DNA of 64,000 nucleotides. It comes from Flammeovirgaceae bacterium 311. Its GTDB lineage: Bacteria; Bacteroidota; Bacteroidia; Cytophagales; Cyclobacteriaceae. Position 1 is the first letter of the stretch, and every line of letters begins with the position of its first letter. Shown piece by piece: positions 55,431 through 63,013 of this stretch. The stretch covers positions 434,001 through 498,000 of the forward strand of contig CP004371.1 of the NCBI GenBank assembly GCA_000597885.1, read 5' to 3'. The notes below the pieces were generated by a model, which searched no databases, was not told the DNA's origin, and saw only the letters and a program-made list of their open reading frames with translations. The translations under genes were made by a program, and so were the position numbers.

Positions 55431-56201
55431 ATGACAAAAGTAATTGCTTTAAGCAACCACAAGGGAGGGGTAGGGAAGACCACATCTACGGTTAACATTG
55501 GCGCTGGCCTTGCGCAAAAAGGAAAAAGAGTGCTGTTGATCGACATGGACCCACAGGCAAATCTTTCGCAGTGCTTTGGGGTGCAGGATCCGGAGTTTAC
55601 CATCTATGGTGCTCTGGTAGGGGAGCATGAGCTAAAGCCTTATGAAGTGCGGGAGAATCTGCATGTAGTACCATCCACACTTGATCTGGCAGGTGCAGAA
55701 GTAGAGTTAGCTTCCAAAATTGCCCGGGAAACAATTCTGAAGAAGCTGGTCGATAAGATTAAAAATCAGTATGACTATATTCTGATAGATTGTGCTCCTT
55801 CCTTAGGACTGATCACAATCAACGCTTTTGCGGCAACCGATGAGATTTACATTCCGCTCCAGGCCCAGTTTTTGGCTTTACATGGTTTGGATAAACTACA
55901 GGATATCGTTGAACTTGTACGTGAAAACATTAATCCCCGTCTGCACATCAGTGGGGTATTCACCACCCAATATGATGGCCGTAAAGTTCTGAACCGCGAT
56001 ATTGCTGACCTGGTTAATGAACATTTCAAAGACAAAGCTTTTAAAACCGTAATCCGTGACAATGTTACCCTGGCAGAAGCACCCAGCCACTGGAAGGATA
56101 TATTCTCCTATAACCCTAAATGTAACGGGGCACTGGACTATGCGGCGCTGGTAGAAGAGATACTCCAAAGACAGGAAACAGGCAAGGCAGTTCACCAGTA
56201 A
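55431..56201 (+). CDS. ParA-family partitioning ATPase
   Basis: A 256-residue Soj/ParA ATPase that would form DNA-bound gradients to move a chromosome, plasmid or protein cluster. The deviant Walker A is KGGVGKTTSTVN with Lys11 and Lys16, followed by LLIDMDPQANLSQCFG (Walker A') and YILIDCAPSLG (Walker B). It lacks the N-terminal DNA-binding domain of P1-type ParA, so it is the short class. The next gene is a small protein, not a ParB with an HTH and CTPase fold. It may serve a chromosome-borne or plasmid-derived locus. Confidence 0.94.
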   Translation: MTKVIALSNHKGGVGKTTSTVNIGAGLAQKGKRVLLIDMDPQANLSQCFGVQDPEFTIYGALVGEHELKPYEVRENLHVVPSTLDLAGAEVELASKIARETILKKLVDKIKNQYDYILIDCAPSLGLITINAFAATDEIYIPLQAQFLALHGLDKLQDIVELVRENINPRLHISGVFTTQYDGRKVLNRDIADLVNEHFKDKAFKTVIRDNVTLAEAPSHWKDIFSYNPKCNGALDYAALVEEILQRQETGKAVHQ

Positions 56202-56265
56202 TACTTGTGTTACCAATATTTTTTGATAACTTTATATTCATTGTATTACAAGTATTATAATTAGA

Positions 56266-56643
56266 ATGGCACAACGTAAAAGCTTCAGAGGAGCGATAGA
56301 TAAGACAAATATAACAGATAAGGGAGGTATCAAAAGTCTGGTAGGTTCAGCGCCTGCCAATCAGCCGGTACCAAAACTTGCAGAAGAAGAACCGGCGGCA
56401 ACTGAAGATGCAAAGGATATCCGCCAGACCTTTGTTATCCGGGAGGATTATCTGGAACGGCTGAAAGATTATGTGCACATGATGCGCATTACTGAAGATT
56501 CCTATTACACACAGAAAGATGCTATGCAGGATGCGCTCGACAAGCTCTTTGAATCTGCAGGTAACATCCCTGATCGGCCGGAAAAGCTGAAAGAACGTGA
56601 AAAGGAAAGAGCCAGCCGGATCAGAAAAGCCCGCAGAAGCTGA
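56266..56643 (+). CDS. Small partner protein of ParA, possible ribbon-helix-helix DNA binder
   Basis: A 125-residue basic protein 64 bases after parA. The N-terminal 50 residues are low in structure (Gly, Pro, Ala, Glu-rich). Residues about 52-95 read RQTFVIREDYLERLKDYVHM, then YYTQKDAMQDALDKLFE, a strand-helix-helix pattern like ribbon-helix-helix centromere-binding partners of short ParA proteins. A Lys/Arg-rich tail ends the protein. No profile match can be claimed. A GATAACTT sequence sits in the spacer before the gene (56225-56232), and two more copies lie just after it, possibly its binding sites. A strong terminator follows. Confidence 0.75.
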   Translation: MAQRKSFRGAIDKTNITDKGGIKSLVGSAPANQPVPKLAEEEPAATEDAKDIRQTFVIREDYLERLKDYVHMMRITEDSYYTQKDAMQDALDKLFESAGNIPDRPEKLKEREKERASRIRKARRS

Positions 56644-56664
56644 TAATTAAACATTCCAGAATTT

Positions 56665-56689
56665 AGCCACCCCAGGGTGGCTTTTTTTT
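56665..56689 (+). terminator. Intrinsic terminator of the parA unit
   Basis: Stem AGCCACCC/GGGTGGCT (56665-56672 and 56675-56682) with a two-base loop and eight T, 22 bases after the stop of the partner gene. Confidence 0.9.
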
Positions 56690-56712
56690 ATGCAAAATAA
56701 GATGTTCCAATA

Positions 56713-56772
56713 GTTAACCGATAACTTATTGTTCTATGTGAATACGATGTTAAGTGATAACTTAATGTTTCT
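56713..56772. repeat. Imperfect direct repeat pair with GATAACTT core
   Basis: GTTAACCGATAACTTATTGT at 56713 and GTTAAGTGATAACTTAATGT at 56749 differ at three positions and begin 36 bases apart. The second contains a perfect inverted repeat TTAAGT-GATA-ACTTAA. A third GATAACTT lies at 56225-56232, before the ParA-partner gene. Confidence 0.5.
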
Positions 56773-57821
56773 GATCTTACTATATCACAAACCTCTTATT
56801 CTAAAAAATTAGACTGGCTAAGTCGGTGGGCAAGCTTCAGATTTTTCCAGTTGGTCAATACCCCTGTTAACTATTAATATTCTTACTTCCTTTTCCCGGA
56901 TTTACAGAAAACAGGTTATGCGCTGGGAATACCATACAGCTTTAGGAGAGGGAGTAGCAGGTAAAGTACCTGATTCATTTCCTGCATAACATCAGCATTC
57001 TGCTTTTCATCCTTACCATGATTAGGGTCATACCTATGATATCAATATTGACTGTGATACTGAAATTATCAACTTTTTATATTAACATATATAACCCAGG
57101 TAATATGAATAATACTTTATTATAGGTATTACTTATTGATGCAAGATTACTGGGATGGTTTTTGATCCTTATGTTACTTTATATAAGTGGAATTACCAAT
57201 GTTACTGATATTTATTATATTTAAACAGCTATTAATCAATAAGTTAAAAAGATAATATTTTTTTAATTATTACACCCCACCCATGTGGGTAGCATTCAGA
57301 ATAGTTCTGCTGGAATGAAAGTCATTTGAATTCATTCGTAATTTTTAATACTGAAGACTACTTCTATCTATATGAAAGCTTCTGTCTGGACTATAATACT
57401 TGCGTTCTTGGCTATCTTAACTCTATGAGCAGTTGTCAGTTAAAGCACCAATCATCTAGGGGCAGCGCCATACGAGAGATGTAAATGATTTACAGCGATC
57501 TCTTTATTTTTTACTGCTGATGGTCCGGCATTCACACAATTTCACATGAATACAAACCATTTATGCGTTACAGACCCGATCAATAATCATAAAAAATAAT
57601 GTGGTTTACGATTAATCTAAAATATAACGGCTTAACTACAATGCACAGGCAAGAAAACTTCAGCAGCTAACTATCAGGCAAATCATTTAGGCTGATCGCC
57701 TGTTAGAATTCTAATAAGGAAGGGTATATATAAAGTTAATTTGAAGAAGCATTTACATCATTCTTCTTTGAACACATTAATCTTCTTTCGTTGCCATAAC
57801 AGTCATCAGTATCAACAACTC

Positions 57822-57918
57822 ATGATACATAAGTAATACTAGGTAACTCAAGTTATGATACTTACTTCGTAATCAAATATTACAGAGTAGCTTTTTCAAT
57901 ATGATGTTACTTTGTAAG
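57822..57918. repeat. Cluster of three ATGAT-start imperfect repeats
   Basis: ATGATACATAAGTAAT at 57822, ATGATACTTACTTCGTAAT at 57855 and ATGATGTTACTTTGTAAG at 57901 share ATGAT and a TTACTT-x-GTAA core (the first copy only partly). Their starts are 33 and 46 bases apart. Confidence 0.35.
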
Positions 57919-58155
57919 TCTATATTATATGTGTTATATATTAACTCTATTGTGATAATTAATATTAATAACAAAAAGATATATATCATTATGTAACAGG
58001 CATATAACACCAAGCTAGTATTTGATCTATATAAAGCCAGAGGCTAAGCAGGAGTAATTGTAAAGCTCTATGGGCTGAAATCCATTTTTTCCGGTGCCAT
58101 ATTACCACTACTCATCTTCACTAAAACATGAATCCTGATAGGTATAATTTATTTA

Positions 58156-58629
58156 TTATTCCGGTGGAAGATCTTCATCAGGGTCGTGATCATTCGCATC
58201 AACACCAGGCGGATTGAAGAGCCCCCACCGGTCAATCACATAATTCCACTGGTCGAATCCTTTCACCCAGTCCAGAAATAACAGCCGATATTCTTCAATA
58301 GCTGCTCTGATTAATTCCAGGTAGTGCGTTTCTCTGAAGCCAAACATTTCTAACCCGCTGCAGTGCGTCAACAGGTCTCTTGCTGCCTTTCTGATGATGG
58401 CAGCGCTTTCCATTTTTAGATCATAAAATTCCGTTGCTTCTGCACTCACTACTTTTGCATAAAGCACCATTGCATCTTCCAGTACAAATTCTTTAAAGCT
58501 CGAGAGTACATCATCATCATCCGGAATAATCGCAACTATTGCAGCGCTCAAATCATAGATTTCCTTACCCTTCAGTACCAAGGGAATATCTGGATTCCCT
58601 AGAGATTCGTCGTCTTCTTCATCTTCCAT
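58156..58629 (-). CDS. Acidic hypothetical protein, helical
   Basis: A 157-residue soluble protein that I cannot name. It has very acidic ends (EDEEDDES at the start, NDHDPDEDLPPE at the end) around a helical core with KGKEIYDLSAAIVAIIP, AKVVSAEATEFYDLKMESAA and IRKAARDLLTHCSGL. Similar small helical proteins with a Met-Glu-Ser/Asn-Ala-x-Ile-Arg-Lys-Ala core seem familiar from other Cytophagales, but no function is known to me. It has no signal peptide or membrane segment. It stands alone between two long non-coding gaps, downstream of the parA region. Confidence 0.75.
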   Translation of the reverse strand: MEDEEDDESLGNPDIPLVLKGKEIYDLSAAIVAIIPDDDDVLSSFKEFVLEDAMVLYAKVVSAEATEFYDLKMESAAIIRKAARDLLTHCSGLEMFGFRETHYLELIRAAIEEYRLLFLDWVKGFDQWNYVIDRWGLFNPPGVDANDHDPDEDLPPE

Positions 58630-59327
58630 ACTGATCCTGTTATTTAATGAATATCCAGACGCTGGCTCTGGAACTACCAGTAATGACTAACAGGGCTCCT
58701 GCTTTGTTGCATGATCCTCTAAAACACCCGTAATTGTCTGGCACAGCTGCCAGAACTTTTACCTTCTGTTTTACTTCCGGAATTTGTTTGGCAGAACTTG
58801 AGATGAAGAGTATTAGTGATCTTTATCAAAATAAATAGTGCTGTAAGCCCTAATAGGGTGTATGTTTTTTATATTTACTCATAACACTATATTCAGGATT
58901 AACATTAGTGTTACTCTGTTATGTCAGCGCTTTTATGGAACAGGAAGATCCGCTTCTGTTCACCTTTTATCTTGAAATATGACCTTTTATCAATCTTCTC
59001 TATCTTAAGGAATTTTAAAACGTAGAATTTGTAAAAATATATAGCTGTTGCTCTGTTCATGAGACAGTAATAGCCTAAGCCAGTTGTAGCCATAGGAATG
59101 TCATCAATGTCAAAGCATAATATTGCCTGATAAACGTTATATGAAGAGCGCAGATACTGGTTGAACGAAGGGGTATCAATAGAGGTTATTTATATATACA
59201 TCTCTGGTGGCGGGTGAGAAGCAGGATGATAGGCCGGTAAAAGTAAATCTGATTGACAAGGACAGGCTTATTGCTGGAGCAGGCTCATAAACTGTTTTTT
59301 AAATTTAAAATCTTAACTTCAAGACAA
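58630..59327. other. Non-coding gap before the TelA operon
   Basis: About 700 bases. The only frame of any length is a 60-codon - strand ORF (58911-59093), rich in Lys, Phe and Tyr and without a recognisable start context, which I do not accept as a gene. No terminator, RNA gene or convincing promoter was found; the promoter of the TelA operon should lie in the last part. Confidence 0.5.
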
Positions 59328-59768
59328 ATGATAATTGTAGTAACATCAATAATTACGTTCTTTTTCGGCTACCTGTACGGACATAAAATAAAGCCGAACA
59401 GGAAGCTGCGCGAAGCTGTACGTGAAGTACGGGAACAGTGCAGAGCTGCACTGGAAGAGGGCAATAAGGGCGTGTATAAAACCCTGGTGACGGAAGATGA
59501 TAAAACATCGGAGCTAACGGTAGAAGTAAAAGAACTTGCCGTTACTGAAGCCGGGCAGGTTAAGGTGCAGTACCTGAGTGCATTCTATAGAAATCCTGAA
59601 TTCAGAACCAAAAAAGGCGATGCACTGCTGAATGAAGTTCGTGATTTGCTGGGTGAGTATTTGCCCCTGCACGAAATTGAATGGTACGAAACCAACGAGC
59701 GTCATGATAATATCAAAAAATATGTAAATACGCTTGAAAAGTCCTTTAGAAAACAATTAAGAGCATAA
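59328..59768 (+). CDS. Membrane-anchored hypothetical protein of the TelA operon
   Basis: A 146-residue protein with one N-terminal membrane segment (IIVVTSIITFFFGYLYG) and a cytoplasmic rest. A helical, charged part (KLREAVREVREQCRAALEEG) leads to an alpha/beta-like region ending in NIKKYVNTLEKSFRKQLRA. The ATG at 59328 starts directly with the membrane segment; the open frame reaches 59253 but adds only a basic stretch. I do not recognise the family. It lies five bases before the TelA gene. In Firmicutes TelA pairs with XpaC, a membrane protein of unknown function, so an analogous role is conceivable. Confidence 0.78.
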   Translation: MIIVVTSIITFFFGYLYGHKIKPNRKLREAVREVREQCRAALEEGNKGVYKTLVTEDDKTSELTVEVKELAVTEAGQVKVQYLSAFYRNPEFRTKKGDALLNEVRDLLGEYLPLHEIEWYETNERHDNIKKYVNTLEKSFRKQLRA

Positions 59769-59773
59769 GTAAG

Positions 59774-60871
59774 ATGGAAAAAAACCAAATCTCGATAGCC
59801 GAAAACCAGGAACTGATACAGCAAAAAGCAATTGCTCTTTCTAAAACCATTGATCCTGACAAACCGGAAACCCTTAATAATTTTGGTGTTGAAACACAGC
59901 GCAAGCTGGGGTATTACTCCAATGAATTGCTTTCGAAGGTAAAGGTGAAAGACTCTGGCGATGCCGGCACGGCCATTAATGAGCTGCTGGCACAGATCAG
60001 CATGATCAAGATCGACGAAGCAGAAAATCCAAGCCGCCTCTCCCGCATGGTCAGCGGTCTCCCTTTCATGCAGCGATTTGTTGATAAGTCTAAACGAATT
60101 GCCAGCCAGTATAACACTGTTTCTGAAAACGTAGATGATGTAGTGCTGAAGCTGGAAAGAACCCGCCAGAGTATACTAAAAGATTCTACAAGCCTTGAAG
60201 TAATGTTCAAGCAGGCGGTTGAGTACATTCATGAGGTCAGGTCTATTATTTCTGCCGGAAAGCTTAAAATTGAAGAGCTGGAGAATACCACTATACCGAA
60301 ACTGCAGCAGGAGGTAGAAGATAGCAATCAGGATGAGCTGGCCGTGCAGCGCCTTAGTGATATGATTGCATTCAAGGAAAAACTGGAAAAGAAGGTGCAT
60401 GACTTTACACTTTCTCATACCATAGCTACCCAGTCGATGCCCCAGATCAGAATGATCCAGACCACTAACGATGTGCTGGCACAGAAGATCCAGAACTCCA
60501 TCAATACGGTAATACCGGTATGGAGGCAGCAGGTAGCCATTGCACTTGGTCTTGAGAAACAACGTAAGGCGCTGGATATACAGAAAAAGGTAACAGATAC
60601 CACCAATGCCATGCTGCTTAAAAATTCAGAACTGCTTAAAACCAATGTAGTGGTAGCGGCAAAAGAAAATGAGCGTGGTATTGTAGATCTGGAAACACTT
60701 AAAAAAGTAAACCGCGATATGATTGAAACCCTGGATGCGGTGATCAAAATATCGGAAGAAGGCAGTAAAAAAAGGGCAGAAGCCGTGAAAGAGCTTACCC
60801 AGGTGCAGGAAGAGCTGAACAGCAAAATCATTGGCACCTTTAGCAAATCAAAACAAATTGAAGTTGAGTAA
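59774..60871 (+). CDS. TelA/KlaA-family toxic anion resistance protein
   Basis: A 365-residue, largely helical cytoplasmic protein of the TelA family, named for tellurite resistance on plasmid RK2 but with unclear biochemistry. Family hallmarks are GLPFMQRFVDKSKRIASQY, LERTRQSILKDSTSLE, and the highly conserved MPQIRMIQTTNDVLAQKIQN followed by VIPVWRQQVAIALGLEKQRK. The long helices suggest a coiled assembly. It is the second gene of a four-gene unit: the upstream gene is five bases away, and its TAA overlaps the ATG of the next gene by one base. Confidence 0.94.
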   Translation: MEKNQISIAENQELIQQKAIALSKTIDPDKPETLNNFGVETQRKLGYYSNELLSKVKVKDSGDAGTAINELLAQISMIKIDEAENPSRLSRMVSGLPFMQRFVDKSKRIASQYNTVSENVDDVVLKLERTRQSILKDSTSLEVMFKQAVEYIHEVRSIISAGKLKIEELENTTIPKLQQEVEDSNQDELAVQRLSDMIAFKEKLEKKVHDFTLSHTIATQSMPQIRMIQTTNDVLAQKIQNSINTVIPVWRQQVAIALGLEKQRKALDIQKKVTDTTNAMLLKNSELLKTNVVVAAKENERGIVDLETLKKVNRDMIETLDAVIKISEEGSKKRAEAVKELTQVQEELNSKIIGTFSKSKQIEVE

Positions 60872-61056
60872 TGGCTGAAAACCTCAAAAAGCAGGATAAA
60901 CCGGAAAGCATCCTGACGCAGGAACAGGATGCTATTCTGGATATGTACCTCAAAAACCTGGATAATTTCTTTGAAAGCATTAAGCAGACTGAAAAAGTAC
61001 AGGTAGAAATTGAGACCCTTCATCTGAAAAGAATCCTCTCCAAGAATGCTTTGTAA
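60871..61056 (+). CDS. Small acidic helical protein of the TelA operon
   Basis: A 61-residue protein starting in TAATG with the TelA stop. It is charged and probably all helical (EQDAILDMYLKNLDNFFES, then EKVQVEIETLHLKRILSKN). The heptad-like spacing of Leu and Ile suggests that it packs against another helical protein such as TelA. I do not recognise it. Strict coupling on both sides (next ATG directly after its stop) makes it a real gene despite its size. Confidence 0.8.
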   Translation: MAENLKKQDKPESILTQEQDAILDMYLKNLDNFFESIKQTEKVQVEIETLHLKRILSKNAL

Positions 61057-61908
61057 ATGACAAATTTTTTTCGGTCGCTGTTTGGCCTGGGTGGTTCGTC
61101 TAAAAGAAGAGTGGTGGTTGGAAACCGGGTTGATCTTGATGTAAAGGATGTAGAGTATGTTAATGAATCGAACATCAGGCTTACCACCCTCTACAATTTA
61201 TACAAACTGTATAAAGGCTCCCTGCATGAAAATAAAATAAAGCTGGTATGGGAGAAGACCAAGAACATACACGATTACCTGGTAGGCAAAAACAGGTTAT
61301 ATGAGCTGGAGCTTTTCCACCTGCAAAATACCGAACATTTTATCAACACCTTTACGGTGATCATCGATGTGCACCGCCAGCATCAGGGCAACCCCCTTAG
61401 CATTCCCGTTTCCCATTCCCAAACAGAACAGAAGCCTGCATCACCGGCCGAAACACTGCTTCGGGCATTTAAAGCTGATAATCACAGGAAGCTGGAAAAA
61501 CCCGGCCATCAAACAGAAATGGTGCGGCCCGCGGTGAATGGGGGAATGTTTGGACAGGCCGAAAAAACAGCAACTGATGTACCCAGGCTATCGGTGCCGG
61601 AGATTAACATCAATACCTTTGCCAGATTAACCTATACCAGCAACAGTACCTCCGGTGGACCTGCTGACAAGGAAATTGGCTATACCTCCACCCCCCAGGA
61701 AAAAGAAACTTTTCTGCTTTACATTGCTGCCCGCATGGGTATCAGGAATATTACCTATGTGGGCAATGCCCTGGTGAACATACCCAACAGCAATGGTACG
61801 AACCCGACAGGCATGGTACCAATTATACACTGGGATGGCTTTTTGTATGCCATCAACCTGAACGACTTCCGCCTTTTTCCTGTGAAAGTGTTCAGGAAAA
61901 CCTTTTAA
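61057..61908 (+). CDS. Hypothetical protein of the TelA operon
   Basis: A 283-residue protein that I do not recognise. The N-terminal 110 residues are folded and charged (YNLYKLYKGSLHENKIKLVW). A Pro/Ser/Ala-rich linker spans about 115-200. A C-terminal domain of about 80 residues follows (EKETFLLYIAARMGIRNITY, GMVPIIHWDGFLYAINLNDF). No signal peptide or membrane segment is present. The initial MTNFFRSLFGLGGSSKR may be an amphipathic helix. It starts right after the preceding stop and is the last gene of the unit; the next gene, an aldo/keto reductase, seems unrelated. Confidence 0.8.
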   Translation: MTNFFRSLFGLGGSSKRRVVVGNRVDLDVKDVEYVNESNIRLTTLYNLYKLYKGSLHENKIKLVWEKTKNIHDYLVGKNRLYELELFHLQNTEHFINTFTVIIDVHRQHQGNPLSIPVSHSQTEQKPASPAETLLRAFKADNHRKLEKPGHQTEMVRPAVNGGMFGQAEKTATDVPRLSVPEININTFARLTYTSNSTSGGPADKEIGYTSTPQEKETFLLYIAARMGIRNITYVGNALVNIPNSNGTNPTGMVPIIHWDGFLYAINLNDFRLFPVKVFRKTF

Positions 61909-61945
61909 TTTTTTACTTGTTTTGTGTTTATCCACCAGCAGCTGT

Positions 61946-62893
61946 ATGCAGAATAGCATAAACCGCCGTCAAATGATTTTAAGCAGCTTTAAAGCAGCTG
62001 CCGGTTGTTTATTGATACCTGCTGCCGCCTTTGCTTCCAATACAAAACCAGATGTGATGGCACAGCCTATTATCCATAAAACAATTCCTTCAACAGGCGA
62101 AAAAATTCCTGCCATCGGTATGGGTACATGGCAAACATTTGATGTGGGCAGTGCTGCATCTAAAAGAGCCGGTCTGGAGGAAATTCTTAAGATCTTTGTT
62201 GAATCAGGCGGTAAAATGATTGATTCTTCTCCTATGTACGGCAGCTCTGAGGAGGTAGTAGGTGCACTTGCACAAAAGCTCGGCTTACATCCTTCGCTTT
62301 TTGTTGCTACCAAGGTTTGGACATCAGGAGAGGAAGCCGGCATACAGCAGATGAATAACTCTATAGAGCTGCTGAAAACCCCTAAGCTGGACCTGATGCA
62401 GGTACATAACCTGGTAGATTATAAAACTCATTTGAATACATTAAAAGCCTGGAAAGAGGAGGGGAAAATCCGCTACATAGGCATCACCCACTACACCACC
62501 GGCTCCTATCCGGACCTGATGCGGGTGATGAAAGAATATGCTGTTGATTTTGTGCAGTTTAACTACTCCATCCAAACCAGAGAGGCAGAAAAAACAATAC
62601 TGCCCTTTGCCGCAGACAGGGGGGTGGCCGTGATCATTAACAGGCCCTTTGAGGGTGGAAGTTTATTTACCCGTACCAGGGGCAAAGAATTACCCGACTG
62701 GGCTGCAGAGATTGGCTGCCGGAGCTGGAGCCAGTTCTTCCTGAAATATATCATCTCTCACCCGGCAGTAAGCTGTGCCATTCCGGCCACAGACAAGCCT
62801 CACCACCTAAAGGATAACATGGCTGCCATGTACGGCCATTTACCCGATGCTGCCACCAGAACAAAAATGCTGAATCTGTTCAAAAACATTTGA
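61946..62893 (+). CDS. Aldo/keto reductase with Tat signal
   Basis: A 315-residue NADPH-dependent oxidoreductase. The ATG at 61946 gives a twin-arginine signal (NRRQMIL, then a hydrophobic stretch to AAAFAS), so the enzyme is likely exported folded with its cofactor to the periplasm. The catalytic domain begins IPAIGMGTWQTFD and has MIDSSPMYGSSEEVVG with the active tyrosine, KVWT with the lysine, DLMQVHN and the late SCAIPATDKPHHLKDNM motif. Position 220 onward resembles the YqhE/Gcy type. The substrate is unknown. A TTG at 61922 is a weaker start. It follows the TelA operon by 38 bases. Confidence 0.92.
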   Translation: MQNSINRRQMILSSFKAAAGCLLIPAAAFASNTKPDVMAQPIIHKTIPSTGEKIPAIGMGTWQTFDVGSAASKRAGLEEILKIFVESGGKMIDSSPMYGSSEEVVGALAQKLGLHPSLFVATKVWTSGEEAGIQQMNNSIELLKTPKLDLMQVHNLVDYKTHLNTLKAWKEEGKIRYIGITHYTTGSYPDLMRVMKEYAVDFVQFNYSIQTREAEKTILPFAADRGVAVIINRPFEGGSLFTRTRGKELPDWAAEIGCRSWSQFFLKYIISHPAVSCAIPATDKPHHLKDNMAAMYGHLPDAATRTKMLNLFKNI

Positions 62894-63013
62894 ATGCTTA
62901 AAAGCTATCTCATAAATAGCAACTGAATCTTAAAAACAGATTACCGCTTGCGCAGGAATGGCAGGAGCCGCAGGGTATTTATGGGAAAGCTTCTTATAAC
63001 TGCAAATTTGCCA

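Larger units (their letters stand above)
56690..58155. other. Long AT-rich non-coding region downstream of the parA unit
   Basis: About 1.47 kb with no ORF above roughly 25 codons that looks coding, whereas gaps elsewhere in the window are mostly under 200 bases. The sequence is AT-rich and contains clusters of imperfect repeats (56713-56772 and 57822-57918). A 17-codon signal-peptide-like ORF at 57372-57428 overlaps a 19-codon frame at 57425-57484 containing SSC. A partition site or a replication origin is possible; a decayed gene region is the plainer alternative. Confidence 0.6.

Noticed and set aside
56816-56850. Possible tRNA fragment in the AT-rich spacer.
   Set aside because: No acceptor stem, T-loop or anticodon arm could be assembled from the sequence around it.
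58911-59093. A 60-codon - strand frame in the gap before the TelA operon.
   Set aside because: Low-complexity Lys/Phe/Tyr composition, no start context, no known similarity, and no neighbour to support it.
55401-59353. A 16-base identical sequence, TAGTAACATCAATAAT, before parA (55401-55416) and at the start of the TelA operon (59338-59353), as a shared operator.
   Set aside because: The second copy lies inside coding sequence. By a simple uniform-base estimate about half of one 16-base repeat pair is expected by chance in 64 kb, and more in AT-rich DNA.
60415-61023. A 202-codon open frame on the - strand opposite telA.
   Set aside because: It is the mirror of a helical Lys/Glu-rich gene, which gives Ser/Phe/Leu-rich antisense frames. 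The + strand gene is clearly real, and the antisense product has no domain.
55431-61908. The parA-to-TelA region as a defined integrative element.
   Set aside because: No integrase, transposase, mobilisation gene, att repeat or flanking tRNA was found in the window.
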